From Myxococcales bacterium (GTDB lineage: Bacteria > Myxococcota_A > Polyangia > Polyangiales > Houyiibacteriaceae): a stretch of 50,861 nt of DNA. Shown piece after piece: positions 20,435 through 29,756 of the stretch (its first letter is position 1; each line of letters starts with the position of its first letter). The notes beneath the pieces are model-generated. The model was not told where the DNA came from, did no database searches, and was given only the letters and a program-made list of their open reading frames with translations. Both the position numbers and the translations under genes were made by a program. The DNA lies in the NCBI GenBank assembly GCA_019637115.1, contig JAHBWH010000042.1, positions 1-50,861 of the forward strand, written 5' to 3'.

Positions 20435-21187
20435 GTGTCGTCGATGTCTTCACCCCGCGTTCTCTTCGTCAGCGCCTACCGTCCCGCGTGGAAGGTGATG
20501 CCCCGTGTGCTCGGTGGCGCGCGGGTCTCGTGCCGAGAGCCGGGGTCGTCGGTCGGGAGACGTGTGGGGTTCGAGGCCGTGGTGATGCTGATGCCGCCCG
20601 ACGCGACGGAGCAGCGATGCGACGAGGTCCGGGCGTGGGCGCGGCTGCTGGTCGGCGTGGGGACGAGCGTCGTGGTGCTCTGCGAGCGCGACGGGCGGCT
20701 CTGGCCGCAGGAGTGGACGAACGCGTCGACGCTCGCGAGCCGCTCGGACGATGGCTCGCCTCAGATCGTGCAGATGGCGAAGCCTGTGCGGGGCGCCGAG
20801 CTGCGAAGTGCGCTGACGTGGCTGCTCGGGAGCCCGGTGACGCGCGATCCCTCCTTGGGGGGGCGCGCCGAGGAGCTGATGGTTTGCGCGCTGCACGTGG
20901 CCGAGCGGCATCGTCTCTCCGATCGTGACTTCACCGTCGTGCAGGCTGCGTTGGAGGTGCGCGAGCGCGATCTGATCGCGCAGCGCCTCGGCCTCCAGAA
21001 GCGCAGCGTGGACGAGTACGCCGCGCGGATCGCAGAGCGCGCGAAGATGTCGCTCGACTCGCTGGTGCGGCAAGCGTGGCTGGAGTGGATCGACGCCGTC
21101 GCGGACGACGAGGGCTCGGGGCTCTACGGGATGCGAGCGCGGAAGGCGTCAGGGCAGGTGGCGGGGCGCGGGCCGCTCGGCGGTTGA
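20435..21187 (+). CDS. LuxR-type HTH regulator, divergent from the RHS operon
   Basis: A 250-residue protein. I start at GTG 20435 because an AAGGGGG box lies 6-12 bases upstream; ATG 20444, three codons later, is also possible. The N-terminal 130 residues resemble a degenerate receiver-like fold (PRVLFVSAYRP, VVMLMPP, VVVLCERD) without the usual phospho-accepting Asp cluster. Residues about 160-230 follow the LuxR/GerE helix-turn-helix pattern: LSDRDFTVVQAALEVRERDLIAQRLGLQKRSV... It is transcribed away from the six-gene RHS operon across a shared 502-bp region, so control of that operon is likely but inferred. Signal and partner are unknown. Confidence 0.75.
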   Translation: MSSMSSPRVLFVSAYRPAWKVMPRVLGGARVSCREPGSSVGRRVGFEAVVMLMPPDATEQRCDEVRAWARLLVGVGTSVVVLCERDGRLWPQEWTNASTLASRSDDGSPQIVQMAKPVRGAELRSALTWLLGSPVTRDPSLGGRAEELMVCALHVAERHRLSDRDFTVVQAALEVRERDLIAQRLGLQKRSVDEYAARIAERAKMSLDSLVRQAWLEWIDAVADDEGSGLYGMRARKASGQVAGRGPLGG

Positions 21188-21237
21188 GCGCTCGGTCCGC
21201 GGGTGAGTCGCGGACCGCGGGTGAGGCGCTTCTGCGC

Positions 21238-22848
21238 TCAGCTCGCTCGCCGTACGTAGTCAATCACGCGCAGCGGCTCCGCGGCTGCGGCGCCGAGGAC
21301 GCCGCCCATCATCGCGCCGATGACGCCTACGGTCGCGACTTCGCTGCCCGCGAAGTAGAGGCCGGGGAGGGGGGCGCGGGGGCGGAGCCAGGGGTTGCGG
21401 AAGCGGGTGGGGGTGGGCTCGAGGCCGTAGATCGCGCCGTGGATGGGGCGGACGAAGTGATCCGTGGACGCCGGGGTGGAGAGCTCGGCGTAGCGGATGA
21501 GGGGCGCGAGCTTCGGCATGTGGCGCTCGAATTGCGCGAGGAGGGCCGCTTGGAGCTGGGCCTTGAGGGCTTCGTAGGTGGGCCCGCGTTTGTGCCAGCG
21601 GGCTTCGGTGTAGGGCGCGAAGACGTCCCATGGGACGAAGGTGACGACCTCGCCGGTGTGGCGTCGTTCGGGGCCGGGGTCGTGCTCGGGGTCCTTGAGC
21701 GAGGGGAAGCTGCAGTAGAGGACGGGGGCGTCGCCGCGGGGGCCGTCGGGGCCGACGTCCCAGGCGTCGACCTCCATGTCGTAGGTCTCGTAGAACCATT
21801 GGTTGGCGGCCGTGGCGCCCGCGGCGCGGACGTCGCCTTCGAAGCCGAGGTAGAGGCAGACGTGCGCGGGCGAGGGGTCGAGGCGCGCGACGCTGCTGGC
21901 CCAGGTGTCGCGCGTGAGCTCGGGCGGCAAGAGGCGCTCGACGGTGGAGCGGACGCCTGCCGCGCTGAGGACTTGCTTGGCGCGGACCTCGCGGCCGTCC
22001 TTCAGCCGGACGCCGACGGCGCGGCCGTCCTCGACGAGGATGCGCTCGGCGTCGGCGCGGATCGCGGTCCAGCCGCCCGCGTCGGCGACGGTGCGGAGGA
22101 GCTCGACGGCGATGCGCTTGCTGCCGCCGACGGGGTAGTAGGCGCCGTGGAGGAAGTGTTTGACGACGAGCGCCTGCATCGCGAAGGAGGAGCGGCTCGG
22201 GATGGCGCCGTAGTAGCCCCATTGGGCGGTGAAGACGGCGCGTAGGCGTGGGTCGTCGGCGAGGCCGTCGACGACCTCCTTGGTGCGGGTCTCGAGCCAG
22301 CGCTGCGCTGGGCGCGCGAGGGTGCGGTCGAGCAGCGGCGAGGCGACGCGCGGCGCGAGCCGCGAGAGGTAGTAGTTGCGCATCGTGCCGGAGACGGCGC
22401 GGACGAGGTGGAGGTACTCGTCGATGGCCTTTTGCTCGCGCGGGAAGGCGTCGATGAGGTTCTCGCGGAACTGCGCGGGCGAGTCGGGGAAGGCGATCTC
22501 GAGGCCGTCGGGGTAGGTGAACTCGTCGTAGCTGCCGCCGAGGGAGGCCCACTTCAGGCGGCCGTCGGTGAGCTTCGCGAGGAGGCGCCCGGTGAGCGTG
22601 TGCTCGGTGACCTCGCCCACGGCGTGGACGCCGACGTCCCATTCGTAGCCCGGACGGCGGAAGGCGTGCGTGAAGCCGCCTGCGACGTAGTGCTGCTCGA
22701 GCACGATGACGCGCTTGCCGAGCTTCGCGAGGAGGGCCGCCGCGGTCATGCCGCCCATGCCCGAGCCGATGACGACGACGTCGTATGCGCCGGGACGGTC
22801 AGCGTCGTCGGGGAGGTGCTTGGACCAAGGGAGGGCTTCGCGGCTCAT
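21238..22848 (-). CDS. FAD-dependent oxidoreductase, RetSat/phytoene desaturase-like
   Basis: A 536-residue protein with an N-terminal Rossmann FAD motif (VVVIGSGMGG, G28-x-G30-x-x-G33) and the ERxxxxGG-like VLEQHYVAGG region that follows in this family. The C-terminal GLYFAGSEVATVGVIGAMMGG is the second FAD-contact motif. The length and the pattern GGFTHAFRRPGYEWDVGVHAVG match all-trans-retinol 13,14-reductase and carotenoid desaturase/isomerase-like proteins. The substrate, probably an isoprenoid or other polyene lipid, cannot be told from sequence. It stands alone: ilvE is upstream on the same strand with a 113-bp gap, and the LuxR-type gene converges on its 3' end with a 50-bp gap. Confidence 0.85.
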   Translation of the reverse strand: MSREALPWSKHLPDDADRPGAYDVVVIGSGMGGMTAAALLAKLGKRVIVLEQHYVAGGFTHAFRRPGYEWDVGVHAVGEVTEHTLTGRLLAKLTDGRLKWASLGGSYDEFTYPDGLEIAFPDSPAQFRENLIDAFPREQKAIDEYLHLVRAVSGTMRNYYLSRLAPRVASPLLDRTLARPAQRWLETRTKEVVDGLADDPRLRAVFTAQWGYYGAIPSRSSFAMQALVVKHFLHGAYYPVGGSKRIAVELLRTVADAGGWTAIRADAERILVEDGRAVGVRLKDGREVRAKQVLSAAGVRSTVERLLPPELTRDTWASSVARLDPSPAHVCLYLGFEGDVRAAGATAANQWFYETYDMEVDAWDVGPDGPRGDAPVLYCSFPSLKDPEHDPGPERRHTGEVVTFVPWDVFAPYTEARWHKRGPTYEALKAQLQAALLAQFERHMPKLAPLIRYAELSTPASTDHFVRPIHGAIYGLEPTPTRFRNPWLRPRAPLPGLYFAGSEVATVGVIGAMMGGVLGAAAAEPLRVIDYVRRAS

Positions 22849-22961
22849 CGCGCGGGGATAGCGCTATTTTGTGATTCTGGCCAGGCGGCCGGAACCGGGT
22901 TCGGCTCGATGGCGCGTGCTTCGACGGGGAGCGCGATGGCAACGCGGGCGGGTTGGGGCGC

Positions 22962-24023
22962 TCAGACGGTGCGGAGCCAGCCGTGGGGATCGGGGCGGTC
23001 GCCGCGCTGGATGGCGGTGAGCTCGTCGTGGAGCTCGACGGCGAGGCGGCCGGGCTTGCCGTCGCCGACGGTGAGGTCGCCGTCTTCGAAGCCGAGCACG
23101 CCCACGGGCGAGACGACGGCGGCGGTGCCGGTGCCGAAGACCTCGCGGAGGCGTCCGCTGGCTTGCGCCTGTCGGACCTCGGTGAGCGTGACGTTTCGCT
23201 CGACGATGTTCTCGCCGCGATCCTTCAAGAGCGTGATGACGCTGTCGCGCGTGATACCGCCGAGGATGGTGCCTTCGAGCGGTGGGGTGACGATCTCGTC
23301 GTCGAAGGCGACGAAGAGGTTCATGGTGCCGACCTCCTCGATGCGCTCGTGCTCGTGGGCGTCCGTCCAGAGGACCTGGTCGTAGCCGCGTGCCTTCGCG
23401 TCGGCGGCGGCGCTGAGGCTCGCGGCGTAGTTGCCCGCGGTCTTCGCGTCGCCGACGCCGCCCTTGACGGCGCGGACCTTCTCGCGCTCGACCCAGATGC
23501 GTACGGGCGCGAATCCGCGCTCGTAGTAGGCGCCGACCGGGCAGAGGATGATCGAGAAGGTGTAGGCCTTCGCGGGGCGCACGCCGAGGAAGGCTTCGGT
23601 CGCGTAGACGAAGGGGCGGATGTAGAGCGCGCCGCCGGTGCTGGCGTCGGGGACCCAGTCGGCGTCCTGGGCGACGACGCGGCTGATGGCCTCGACGGCG
23701 TGCGCAGGCTCGACGGTCGCGATGCGGAGCTTCTGGCAGCTGCGGGCGAGGCGCGCGGCGTGCGCGTCGGGGCGGAAGAGGCGGATGGCGCCGTCGGCGC
23801 CCTTGAAGGCCTTCATGCCCTCGAAGACGACCTGCGCGTAGTGGAGGACCGACGCGGCGGGGTCGAGCGAGATGGGGCCGTAGGGCTCGATGCGCGCGTC
23901 GTTCCAGCCTTTGCCGTCGACGTAGTCCATGTGGAAGACGTGGTCGGTGAAGTGCGTGCCGAAGCCGAGCGGGCCGGTGGGGCGGGGGCGGGGCGCGGTG
24001 GTCGGGCGGACGTCGATCTGCAT
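22962..24023 (-). CDS. ilvE: Branched-chain amino acid aminotransferase
   Basis: A 353-residue fold-type IV PLP enzyme that interconverts Leu, Ile and Val with their 2-oxo acids in the cytoplasm. Landmarks are VFEGMKAF near 67-74, RPFVYATE near 136, the PLP lysine in GDAKTAGNY (K194), EVGTMN near 233 and GTGTAAVVSPVG near 310. The length fits the longer BCAT class typical of eukaryotes and many bacteria. The gene is monocistronic-looking: 270 bp separate it from the divergent prmC, and 113 bp from the downstream oxidoreductase. Branched-chain 2-oxo acids feed iso-fatty-acid synthesis in myxobacteria, which fits this genome (family knowledge). Confidence 0.95.
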   Translation of the reverse strand: MQIDVRPTTAPRPRPTGPLGFGTHFTDHVFHMDYVDGKGWNDARIEPYGPISLDPAASVLHYAQVVFEGMKAFKGADGAIRLFRPDAHAARLARSCQKLRIATVEPAHAVEAISRVVAQDADWVPDASTGGALYIRPFVYATEAFLGVRPAKAYTFSIILCPVGAYYERGFAPVRIWVEREKVRAVKGGVGDAKTAGNYAASLSAAADAKARGYDQVLWTDAHEHERIEEVGTMNLFVAFDDEIVTPPLEGTILGGITRDSVITLLKDRGENIVERNVTLTEVRQAQASGRLREVFGTGTAAVVSPVGVLGFEDGDLTVGDGKPGRLAVELHDELTAIQRGDRPDPHGWLRTV

Positions 24024-24293
24024 GAGGCTTCCTCGCGGCTACAGGGCTCGGCGGGACTCTAACGCGAGTCGTCGCGCGTCGCGATGATCGCGTTCGTCGC
24101 GGTCGGCGGGTCCGCGGGAGGCGTCGAATGAGTCGGGGGTGCGCCGGGGGCGTGGGGGGCGTGGGCTCGGTGAAGGGGGCGCTTGGTCGAACGTGTCGTG
24201 GGTCGCGTGGCCGAGGGGGGGCGACGAATTTTTCTTCGCGTGATGGTCGGGCCCTCGCGTTGAAGTGGGGGGCGGGCTCCGGTATGGCTCGGC

Positions 24294-25718
24294 GTGGACC
24301 CCGCGTGGACCGTGCGCCGGATGCTCGGCTGGATGCAGGAGGACTTCGCCTCGCGTGGCGTGGAGAGCGCGAGGCTCGACGCAGAGCTGCTGGTCGCGCA
24401 CGCGCTCGGCGTGCCGCGGATGCAGCTCTACCTCGACCTCGATCGGCCGCTCGCCGCGGAGGAGCTCGCGTCGATTCGTGCGCTGGTGAAGCGGCGGCGC
24501 GAGCGGGAGCCGGTGGCCTATTTGCTGGGGCGGCGCGACTTCTGGAAGCGCTCGTTTCGGGTGGACGCGCGGGTGCTGGTGCCGCGGCCCGATACGGAGA
24601 CCTTGGTGGAGCGGGCGATCGCGGTGCTGCGGCCTGCACGAGCGAGTGAGCGGGTGGCCGACGAGGGGCGGACCGTGGTCGAGGGGGCGCCGCGCGGTGA
24701 GTCCGTGCTGGTGCTCGACGAGGAGCCGGAGTGGGGGGAGGTCGGGGCTGGCTTCGAGGAGGTCGGCGAGGGGCCCGGGGGTGAGGAAAGATTGGTGGAT
24801 CCTTCCCGAGCGTCCCGATCGGGTCGTTCCCCTGCGTCGGTCGGGGCCGAGGAAAGATTGGTGGATCCTTCCCCAGCGTCGGTGGCGTCCGTGGGCGAGG
24901 GCGGTGGGGGTGAGGAAAGAATGGTGGATCCTTCCCGAGCGGCCGGGTCGGGTCGTTCCCCTGCGTCGGTTGGGGCCGAGGAAAGATTGGTGGATCCTTC
25001 CCCAGCGTCGGATCCTTCCCCAGCGTCGGCGGCGTCCGTGGGCGAGGGCGGTGGGGGTGAGGAAAGAATGGTGGATCCTTCCTCAGCGTCCGGTGGGGGT
25101 GAGGAAAGAATGGTGGATCCTTCCTCAGCGGCCGGGTCGGATCCTTCCCCAGCGTCCGGGTCGGGGGTCGAATCCGGCGGTTCGTTCACGGCGGCGGCTG
25201 GTGTGTCCGTGCCTGCAGGGCCGGTCATCGATCTCTGCGTCGGGAGCGGCTGCGTGGTCGTGAGCGTGGCCGAGGAGGTGCCCGATCGGGCCTACTTCGC
25301 GACCGACGTATCGTCGGGGGCGCTCGAGGTGGCGCGCGCGAACGTGGTGGATGCGGGCGTGCCGGTGGAGCTCGTCGAGGGGGATCTCTTCGCGGGTCTC
25401 GAGGGGCCGTTCGCGCTGGTGCTCGCGAACCCGCCCTATATCGCCGCGCCCGTGATGGAAGGGCTCGAGCCCGAGGTGACGAAGCACGAGCCGCGGATCG
25501 CGCTCGTCGCTGGGGAGGATGGGCTCGACGTGATCCGGCGGCTCGTGCCCGAGGCGGCGTCGCGGTTGATCCGGGGCGGCGCGCTGCTGATCGAGATCGG
25601 TGAAGATCAGGGCCCGGCCGTCCGCGCGCTCTTCGAGGCGAGCGGCCTGGTGCAGACGCGGGTGTGGCGCGATCTCGCAGGTCGCGATCGTGTGGTCGAG
25701 GGGTGGCGAGCGCGCTGA
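24294..25718 (+). CDS. prmC: Release-factor glutamine N5-methyltransferase with a repeat-built insertion
   Basis: A 474-residue protein from GTG 24294; a nearby ATG at 24284 is out of frame. PrmC/HemK methylates the Gln of the GGQ motif in RF1/RF2. Residues 1-90 form the helical substrate domain, and VDARVLVPRPDTETLVERA precedes the catalytic domain. SAM motif I (VIDLCVGSGC) appears only at about residue 311, and the catalytic N379-P-P-Y382 is intact. Normal PrmC is about 280 residues. The excess is an insertion at about 118-310 made of EER(L/M)VDPS and Ser/Pro/Ala/Gly repeats, likely disordered and kept in frame. The insertion falls between the helix before motif I and motif I itself, a surface position. 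The enzyme is probably still active. Confidence 0.93.
   Translation: MDPAWTVRRMLGWMQEDFASRGVESARLDAELLVAHALGVPRMQLYLDLDRPLAAEELASIRALVKRRREREPVAYLLGRRDFWKRSFRVDARVLVPRPDTETLVERAIAVLRPARASERVADEGRTVVEGAPRGESVLVLDEEPEWGEVGAGFEEVGEGPGGEERLVDPSRASRSGRSPASVGAEERLVDPSPASVASVGEGGGGEERMVDPSRAAGSGRSPASVGAEERLVDPSPASDPSPASAASVGEGGGGEERMVDPSSASGGGEERMVDPSSAAGSDPSPASGSGVESGGSFTAAAGVSVPAGPVIDLCVGSGCVVVSVAEEVPDRAYFATDVSSGALEVARANVVDAGVPVELVEGDLFAGLEGPFALVLANPPYIAAPVMEGLEPEVTKHEPRIALVAGEDGLDVIRRLVPEAASRLIRGGALLIEIGEDQGPAVRALFEASGLVQTRVWRDLAGRDRVVEGWRAR
24783..25124 (+). repeat. Six in-frame repeat copies inside prmC
   Basis: The motif GAGGAAAGA(T/A)TGGTGGATCC begins at 24783, 24849, 24912, 24978, 25059 and 25101, each encoding EER(L/M)VDPS. 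The spacers are Ser/Ala/Pro/Gly-coding and partly repeated too. The core is almost the same as that of the noncoding clusters at 29757-30265 and 47402-47604. Confidence 0.95.
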
Positions 25719-25722
25719 GCGC

Positions 25723-25770
25723 GCGCGTCGGCCCGCGCGTCGGCCCGCGTGTTGGCCCGCGTGTTGGCCA
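25723..25770. repeat. Four 12-bp tandem repeats after prmC
   Basis: Four consecutive 12-mers: two of GCGCGTCGGCCC, then GCGTGTTGGCCC and GCGTGTTGGCCA. They begin five bases after the prmC stop codon and lie in the 132-bp gap before the next gene. No terminator hairpin was recognised. Confidence 0.9.
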
Positions 25771-25850
25771 TGTTTTGACCAAGGGCCTGGCGGCGATGCC
25801 CCCATGACGGGGGTGGCGTCGTCGTCACGCGCGCCGCTACGCTGCCCGTC

Positions 25851-27683
25851 GTGCTTCGCTTCATCGTGGTGGTCTTGATCGCGGCGTGTGGCCGAGAGCC
25901 CGCGCCCTTCGTCACGGGGCGGGACGCGGGGCCGCCGCCGGTCTGCGAGGGTCGCGCCAACCAGCTGACGTGCGTCGGCGACGTCGCGTGGCGGTGTGAC
26001 GCCGACGAGGTGGCAGGGGAGCCGATCGACTGTGGTCGGAGCGGAGAGCGCTGCGTCGAGGGCGCGGGCTGCCAGGTCTGCGCAACCGCGGAGGTGCGCT
26101 GCGACGGCGAGACGATCGAGACGTGCAACGGCGAGGGCACGGGCTGGAACCGCGGGGTGACGTGCGACGCGAGCGCGGGGCTGCGCTGCAGCGCGGAGGG
26201 GTGCGTGGATCTCTGCGCGCGCGCGGCTGAGGAGCGGAGCTACCTCGGCTGTGAGTATTGGCCGGTGGTGACGCGCAACGGGCAGCTCTCCGCGGAGCAT
26301 GCGTTCGCGGTCGCGGTCGCGAACCCGCAGCTCGTGCCGGCGGTCGTCGTGATCGACCGGGGCGGCGAGGAGGTGGCGCGGGCGCGGATCGCGCCGGGGA
26401 GGCTCGAGCTCATCCGGCTGCCGTGGGTGGACTCGCTCCGCGACGCCGCGCCGGGATCGGTGGCGGTCGAGGACGGCGCGTATCACCTCGTGTCGGACGT
26501 GCCGGTGGTGGTCACGCAGTGGAACCCGCTCGAGTTCCGCATCTCGCGCGATTGCGCCGACGAGCCGCCGGAGAGCCGCACCGACGGCGTCTGCTACTCG
26601 TTCACCAACGACGCCTCGCTGCTCTTGCCCGCGCACGTGCTGACCGGGAACTACCTGGTGGTGTCGCGGCCGACGTTCTTCCTCGCGCGGCAGGGGCAGC
26701 CCTACAGCGCGTCGCCGGGCTTCGTGACGATCGTCGGCGCGGGCGAGGGGGAGGTCGAGGTCGAGGTCGAGGCGAGCGCGCGGATCGCCGGGACGGAGGA
26801 CGAGCGCTTCGCGGCGATGGCGCCAGGCGAGCGGCAGACGGTCACGCTGGCGCGCGGTGAGGTGATCCAGCTGGTCAGCGAGCGCGCAGAGGTCTGCCCG
26901 GGGACGGAGCGGGAGGAGACGTCACCGCGCGTCGAGCGCTTCCGGTACTGCGATCCGGGCGACGAGTACGACCTGACCGGGACGATCGTGCGCGCGAACG
27001 GGCCCGTCGCCGTGGTGTCGGGGCACGACTGCTCGTTCGTGCCCTTCGACCGCTGGGCGTGCGATCACCTCGAGGAGCAGCTCTTCCCGGTGGAGTCGCT
27101 CGGGCGCTCCGCGATCGTCGCGCCGACGCGGCCCCTGCGGGGCGAGCCGACGTTGCTGCGCATCGTGAGCGCGGAGAACGGGAACTTCATCCGCTTCACG
27201 CCGGAGATCCTCGAGCCGCGGACGTTGAATCGCGGCGAGCACCTCGAGGTCGCGCTGCGCGCGGGGGTGCGGGTGGAGGGGAACGGGCCCTTCTTGGCGG
27301 CGACCTTCCTCGTCGGACAGGACTTCAATGGGCTCGGCTCCTCGGGCGCGCAGGGGGTGGGGGATCCTGCGATGGCGCTGGCGATCCCAGACGCGCAGTT
27401 CCGGAGCTCGTATACGTTCTTGTCGCCCGATACGTTCACGCAGAGCTGGGTGGACGTGATCGCGCCGACGGGCGCGCGCGTGGTGCTCGATCGGACGCTC
27501 GTGACGGACTGGCAGGAGATCGAGGGGACGAGCTGGTCGTACGCGAGCGTGCGCGTGTCACCGGGCGTGCATCGCGTGGACGGCGCGCGGCCGTTCGGGC
27601 TGCAGGTCTACGGCTTCGCCGCGTACACGAGCTACTTCGTGACCGGCGGCCTCGACCTGCGCGTGCTGGCCCCGCCGATCTGA
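25851..27683 (+). CDS. Lipoprotein with IgGFc-binding-like domain
   Basis: A 610-residue protein from GTG 25851, with a short signal sequence ending in the lipobox IAAC (C13). A Cys-rich region with two six-Cys-like modules spans about residues 30-125. The rest matches the pattern of the IgGFc-binding protein N-terminal domain as found in many myxobacterial lipoproteins: SxxPxVVTQWNP, PAHVLTGNYLVVSRP, GPVAVVSGHDC, SYTFLSPDTF, and a C-terminal PGVHRVDGARPFGLQVYGF. It probably sits on the cell surface and may mediate adhesion or protein binding. The domain name comes from a mammalian protein and does not imply antibody binding here. It appears to stand alone. Confidence 0.83.
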   Translation: MLRFIVVVLIAACGREPAPFVTGRDAGPPPVCEGRANQLTCVGDVAWRCDADEVAGEPIDCGRSGERCVEGAGCQVCATAEVRCDGETIETCNGEGTGWNRGVTCDASAGLRCSAEGCVDLCARAAEERSYLGCEYWPVVTRNGQLSAEHAFAVAVANPQLVPAVVVIDRGGEEVARARIAPGRLELIRLPWVDSLRDAAPGSVAVEDGAYHLVSDVPVVVTQWNPLEFRISRDCADEPPESRTDGVCYSFTNDASLLLPAHVLTGNYLVVSRPTFFLARQGQPYSASPGFVTIVGAGEGEVEVEVEASARIAGTEDERFAAMAPGERQTVTLARGEVIQLVSERAEVCPGTEREETSPRVERFRYCDPGDEYDLTGTIVRANGPVAVVSGHDCSFVPFDRWACDHLEEQLFPVESLGRSAIVAPTRPLRGEPTLLRIVSAENGNFIRFTPEILEPRTLNRGEHLEVALRAGVRVEGNGPFLAATFLVGQDFNGLGSSGAQGVGDPAMALAIPDAQFRSSYTFLSPDTFTQSWVDVIAPTGARVVLDRTLVTDWQEIEGTSWSYASVRVSPGVHRVDGARPFGLQVYGFAAYTSYFVTGGLDLRVLAPPI

Positions 27684-27775
27684 CGCGCTGGGGTGGCTCA
27701 CGAGGCGCCGCTGCCGGAGCCGTGGTGCGGCGTCGAGCTTGCCGGTCGCCGCGTGCGGCCCCCAGAATCCTAGCG

Positions 27776-28261
27776 ATGGCTCGACCGACTGCTCTCCTCG
27801 TCCACGCTCTCCGCTTGGCCTCGGCGCGGCTGCGCGACGGCGCCGGGTACCGCTGGTCGCATTACGGGATGTGCAACTGTGGCCAGCTCGCGCAGGTGGT
27901 GACGGGGGTGTCGCCGCAGGGGCTGCAAGAGGCGGCGTTCGGGCGCGCGGGGGATTGGGGCGAGCAGGGCAGGGACTACTGCCCCGAGAGCGGGCTGCCG
28001 ATGGACGAGATCATCGGTCGTATGTGCGCGATCGGGCTCGAGCAGGATGACTTCCGCCACCTGGAGCGCCTCACGCACCCGGACGTGCTGCGTCGGCTCC
28101 CGCCGGAGCGACGCGCGCTCCACCACGCGCGGCGGGAGGACACCGTGCTCTTCCTGGAGACCTGGGCCGACGTGCTCGCGGAGCGGCTCTCGGAGCTGCA
28201 GCGCGCGGAGCTGCGGCGCCTGGAGATGGAGGGTTCGGTGATGGCGGAGGCGGCCGAATGA
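27776..28261 (+). CDS. Conserved hypothetical cytoplasmic protein
   Basis: A 161-residue protein. I start at ATG 27776; upstream in-frame sequence is antisense-like shadow coding. It has no signal peptide or membrane helix. Its most distinctive part is WSHYGMCNCGQLAQVVTG near residue 24, with two Cys in a C-x-C pair, followed by CPESGLPMDEII and an Arg/Glu/Leu-rich C-terminal helix (residues 100-155). I do not recognise the family. It lies between the IgGFc-like lipoprotein on the same strand and the convergent NtrC-type gene, 48 bp away. Confidence 0.7.
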   Translation: MARPTALLVHALRLASARLRDGAGYRWSHYGMCNCGQLAQVVTGVSPQGLQEAAFGRAGDWGEQGRDYCPESGLPMDEIIGRMCAIGLEQDDFRHLERLTHPDVLRRLPPERRALHHARREDTVLFLETWADVLAERLSELQRAELRRLEMEGSVMAEAAE

Positions 28262-28309
28262 GGTCGCCGGGAGCGCGAGGATCTGGTCCGAGCGTCGGAT
28301 CCGCGGCCG

Positions 28310-29674
28310 TCAGCGCTTGATGTCGAGCGCCTTCATCTTCTTGTACAGGTGGCTGCGCTCGAGGCCGAGGTCGGCGGCGGTGTTGGTGGCGTGGCCCTTG
28401 TGGTGGTCGAGGGCGCGGAGGATGAGGTCGCGCTCGACCTCGTCCATCATGTCCTTGAGCGGGACGCCCGGTCGATAGTAGCTGCCGCTGCCAGCCCCGC
28501 CGCCGCCCGAGATGGGGAGCAGGGCGCGGGCGTCGCTCTCCGCGACCTCGTCGGAGGGCGTCAGGATCACGAGCCGCTCGACGAGGTTGCGGAGCTCGCG
28601 GACGTTGCCGGGGTAGTCGTAGCTCGCGAGCAGCCTCATGGCGCCAGGGGATAGCGACTTGCCCCGCCGCTCGTTGCTCGCGCAGGCCTGCCGGAGAAAG
28701 TGTGCGGCGAGGAGAGGGACGTCCTCGGCGCGCTCGCGGAGCGCGGGGACGCGGATGGGCAAGACGTTCAGGCGGTCATAGAGGTCGGCCCGGAAGCGAC
28801 CGTCCTCGATCTCCTTGCGGAGATCTTTGTTGGTCGCCGCCACGACGCGGACGTCGATGCGAATGAGCTCGTTCCCGCCGACGCGCTCGAGCTCGCCCTC
28901 TTGGAGAACGCGCAGCAGCTTGGCCTGCATGGGCGCGGGCATGTCGCCGACTTCGTCGAGGAAGAGCGTGCCGCCGCTCGCGCGCTCGAACTTGCCGCGG
29001 CGCTGCTTGGTCGCGCCCGTGAAGGCGCCGGCCTCGTGCCCGAAGAGCTCGCTCTCGATGAGCTCGGCTGGGACCGCCGCGCAGTTGAGCTTCTCGTAGG
29101 GGCCCTTCGCGCGCCTGCTGCCGAGGTGGATCGCGCGCGCGACTAGCTCCTTGCCGGTCCCCCGCTCTCCGGTGACCAGCACGCTGGCGTTGGCGTTGGC
29201 GGCGAGCGCGATGCGCTGGCGGAGCTCGCTCATGAGGCGCGTCTCGCCCAGGAGCTCGTCTGCGGCGCCAGTGCGCGCGCGAAGCTCCCGGTTCTCTTCT
29301 TCGAGGCGCGCGAAGCCGAGGCAGTTCCGGAGCGCGAGCAGGAGACGCTCGGTGCCAATGGGCTTCTCGAGGAAGGTGTAGGCGCCGAGCTGGGTCGCCT
29401 CGACCGCGGTCTCGATGGTGCCGTGCCCGCTCATCATGATCACGGGCACGTCGTTCTTCTGCTCGCGCAGCGTCCGCAGGATGGAGAGGCCGTCCTGGTC
29501 GGGGAGCTGCACGTCGAGGAGCAGGACGTCGTAGGCCTTGCTGGCGACCTTCCGCAGCGTGATGTCCGCGTTGCCGGCGACGTCGACGTCGTAGTCCTCG
29601 ACGCGGAGGGCGCGCGAGAGGGTAGAGAGGATGTTCTTCTCGTCGTCGACGATGAGGACGCTCGCCCGGGTCAT
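28310..29674 (-). CDS. NtrC-family sigma-54-dependent response regulator
   Basis: A 454-residue protein from ATG 29674. The receiver domain spans 1-120 with acidic D10, D11 and phospho-acceptor D54 (VLLLDVQLPD). The AAA+ domain has Walker A GERGTGKE, the sigma-54 contact loop GAFTGA, Walker B GGTLFLDEVGD and the arginine finger region RFRADLYDRLNVLPIRVP. A Fis-type helix-turn-helix is at the end (NTAADLGLERSHLYKKMKAL). It activates RNA polymerase-sigma-54 when phosphorylated. No kinase is adjacent. The only kinase in the window is the NtrY-like gene at 43363-44841, about 14 kb away, so pairing is a guess. A dense repeat cluster lies just upstream. Confidence 0.95.
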   Translation of the reverse strand: MTRASVLIVDDEKNILSTLSRALRVEDYDVDVAGNADITLRKVASKAYDVLLLDVQLPDQDGLSILRTLREQKNDVPVIMMSGHGTIETAVEATQLGAYTFLEKPIGTERLLLALRNCLGFARLEEENRELRARTGAADELLGETRLMSELRQRIALAANANASVLVTGERGTGKELVARAIHLGSRRAKGPYEKLNCAAVPAELIESELFGHEAGAFTGATKQRRGKFERASGGTLFLDEVGDMPAPMQAKLLRVLQEGELERVGGNELIRIDVRVVAATNKDLRKEIEDGRFRADLYDRLNVLPIRVPALRERAEDVPLLAAHFLRQACASNERRGKSLSPGAMRLLASYDYPGNVRELRNLVERLVILTPSDEVAESDARALLPISGGGGAGSGSYYRPGVPLKDMMDEVERDLILRALDHHKGHATNTAADLGLERSHLYKKMKALDIKR

Positions 29675-29756
29675 GCCGCGGAAGCTACCAGACCGACGAC
29701 GACGGCGCGCGGTGGACACGGATCTGACGCCGCGGTGGCCCCGCAGCGGGCTCGGC

